Positions 5,851-6,439 of a stretch of DNA of 6,439 nt are shown here, in pieces (the stretch's first letter is position 1; the number at the start of each line of letters is the position of its first letter). The notes below the pieces were generated by a model. It had not been told where the DNA came from. It did not search any database and worked only from the letters and a program-made list of their open reading frames with translations. Origin of the DNA: Clostridia bacterium (GTDB taxonomy: Bacteria > Bacillota > Clostridia > CAKSNL01 > HGM11501); NCBI GenBank assembly GCA_030535815.1, contig JAUNRD010000036.1, forward strand, positions 4,636 through 11,074, written 5' to 3'. Made by a program: the position numbers and the translations under genes.

Positions 5851-6439
5851 TTATCTCCTTTCGTCAGGCTCTAAATCATCAAAGGTAAAGCTTGTGAGGG
5901 GTGCTTCATCCTCTATGTTTTCACCTGCATTATATTCGCCAAAATATGTGTCAATATCCTTTATAAACTTCTTGTTGAAAAGATAAAGCGGAATACCCTG
6001 GGGGCAAACACGGCTGCACTCGCCGCAGTCTGTGCATCTTCCCGCAACGTGGAAGGCTCTTATGATGTGGAACATCTTTTCCTCAAAGGAATCGGAATTT
6101 GCCTTCTGCTCGGAGTCAAACTTGGCAGAGTCAAACACGCACTTTCTGCAGGAGCATGCGGGGCATACGTTTCTGCAGGCGTTACAGCGGATACACTTTG
6201 AAAGCTCCGCCTTGAAGAAGGAAAATCTTTCTTCGGGTGTCATAGCTTCGATTTTTTCAACCTCGGCAAATCTTTCCTCGTCGGCTGTATCTACGCTATC
6301 CCCTATTACCTCGTCATAAATTCTGTGTTCTTTGCCCTTACACATATGGCATCTGCCAAGAAGTGCTTCCTTGTAGGAAACTTCATCTTCACCGTAAAGG
6401 GTTTTAACCTTAAGCGTTTCGTTTTCCGAAAACTCTTCG
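5851..6439 (-). CDS. flxC: FlxC-like 4Fe-4S dicluster electron-transfer protein (5' end missing)
   Basis: The frame stays open to the window edge, so the Met codon at 6345 is internal and the gene begins outside; 195 C-terminal residues are visible. A CxxC pair (CHMC, visible residues 30-33) is followed by a ferredoxin-type cluster motif, C82-x2-C85-x2-C88-x3-C92-P, with extra cysteines at 95, 97 and 100. A second motif is C135-x2-C138-x2-C141-x3-C145-P. Each motif should bind one [4Fe-4S]. The order CxxC, first cluster, Cys-rich stretch, 'RAFHxAGRCTDCGEC' and acidic tail is what I know from FlxC/FloxC proteins beside FlxA and FlxB in anaerobes. It probably relays electrons inside a soluble cytoplasmic complex. 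No signal peptide or membrane segment is seen in the visible part. The TAA stop lies 2 bases before the next start, which implies translational coupling. The missing N-terminus may hold an FrhB-like domain, but this is not visible. The family call is good; the partner is inferred. Confidence 0.8.
   Translation of the reverse strand, partial: EEFSENETLKVKTLYGEDEVSYKEALLGRCHMCKGKEHRIYDEVIGDSVDTADEERFAEVEKIEAMTPEERFSFFKAELSKCIRCNACRNVCPACSCRKCVFDSAKFDSEQKANSDSFEEKMFHIIRAFHVAGRCTDCGECSRVCPQGIPLYLFNKKFIKDIDTYFGEYNAGENIEDEAPLTSFTFDDLEPDERR

Larger units (their letters stand above)
1..6439 (-). other. Putative operon: flxC-flxB-flxA-frdB-frdA-transporter-fumA
   Basis: All seven coding regions share the minus strand, with gaps of 2, 1, 16, 16, 8 and 14 bases in transcription order. 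No gap has room for a promoter plus leader or for a hairpin terminator, so one transcript is likely. Its promoter lies beyond 6439 and its terminator before position 1. Shine-Dalgarno sequences overlap or abut the preceding stop codon at every junction, consistent with coupled translation and matched stoichiometry of an electron-transfer complex. Confidence 0.85.

Overview
The window is one uninterrupted minus-strand gene train of seven coding regions, the first and last cut by the window edges. No gap between genes exceeds 16 bases, and no promoter, terminator, RNA gene, repeat array or mobile element is visible. Strong purine-rich Shine-Dalgarno sequences, moderate base composition, many Fe-S proteins with no oxygen-linked enzymes, and oxygen-sensitive class I fumarase all suggest a strict anaerobe, most likely a fermentative member of the Clostridia (Bacillota). 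That placement is inferred, not proven.

In transcription order, from high to low coordinates, the first block is three electron-transfer genes of the Flx/Flox type: a 4Fe-4S dicluster protein (flxC-like, 5' end missing, 5851-6439), a second dicluster protein of the HydB/AsrA/FlxB family (4823-5848), and an FAD/NAD(P)-binding [2Fe-2S] protein of the HydG/AsrB/FlxA family (3967-4821). The second block is a two-subunit fumarate reductase without membrane anchors: an Fe-S subunit (3276-3950) and a flavoprotein (1667-3259, start corrected from the longest open frame). The third block is a short aspartate:alanine-exchanger (AAE) family transporter (504-1658) and the N-terminal 163 residues of a class I fumarase alpha subunit (1-489).

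Read together, the genes suggest a cytoplasmic route malate -> fumarate -> succinate. NADH would be oxidised by FlxA, electrons would pass through the FlxB and FlxC clusters to the FrdB-like subunit, and fumarate would be reduced on the flavoprotein. The transporter could export succinate or exchange it for an incoming dicarboxylate. The flavoprotein keeps the fumarate reductase catalytic residues, but has Asn where covalent-FAD enzymes have His and lacks the usual C-terminal helical domain. The Fe-S subunit has eight ligands for two [4Fe-4S] clusters instead of the quinone-side [3Fe-4S] cluster. Together these features point to a soluble, quinone-independent NADH:fumarate reductase. Flx modules are best known as partners of HdrABC, so the linkage to fumarate reductase is the most interesting point here. 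Whether hdrA or flxD lies upstream, which would make electron bifurcation possible, cannot be seen.
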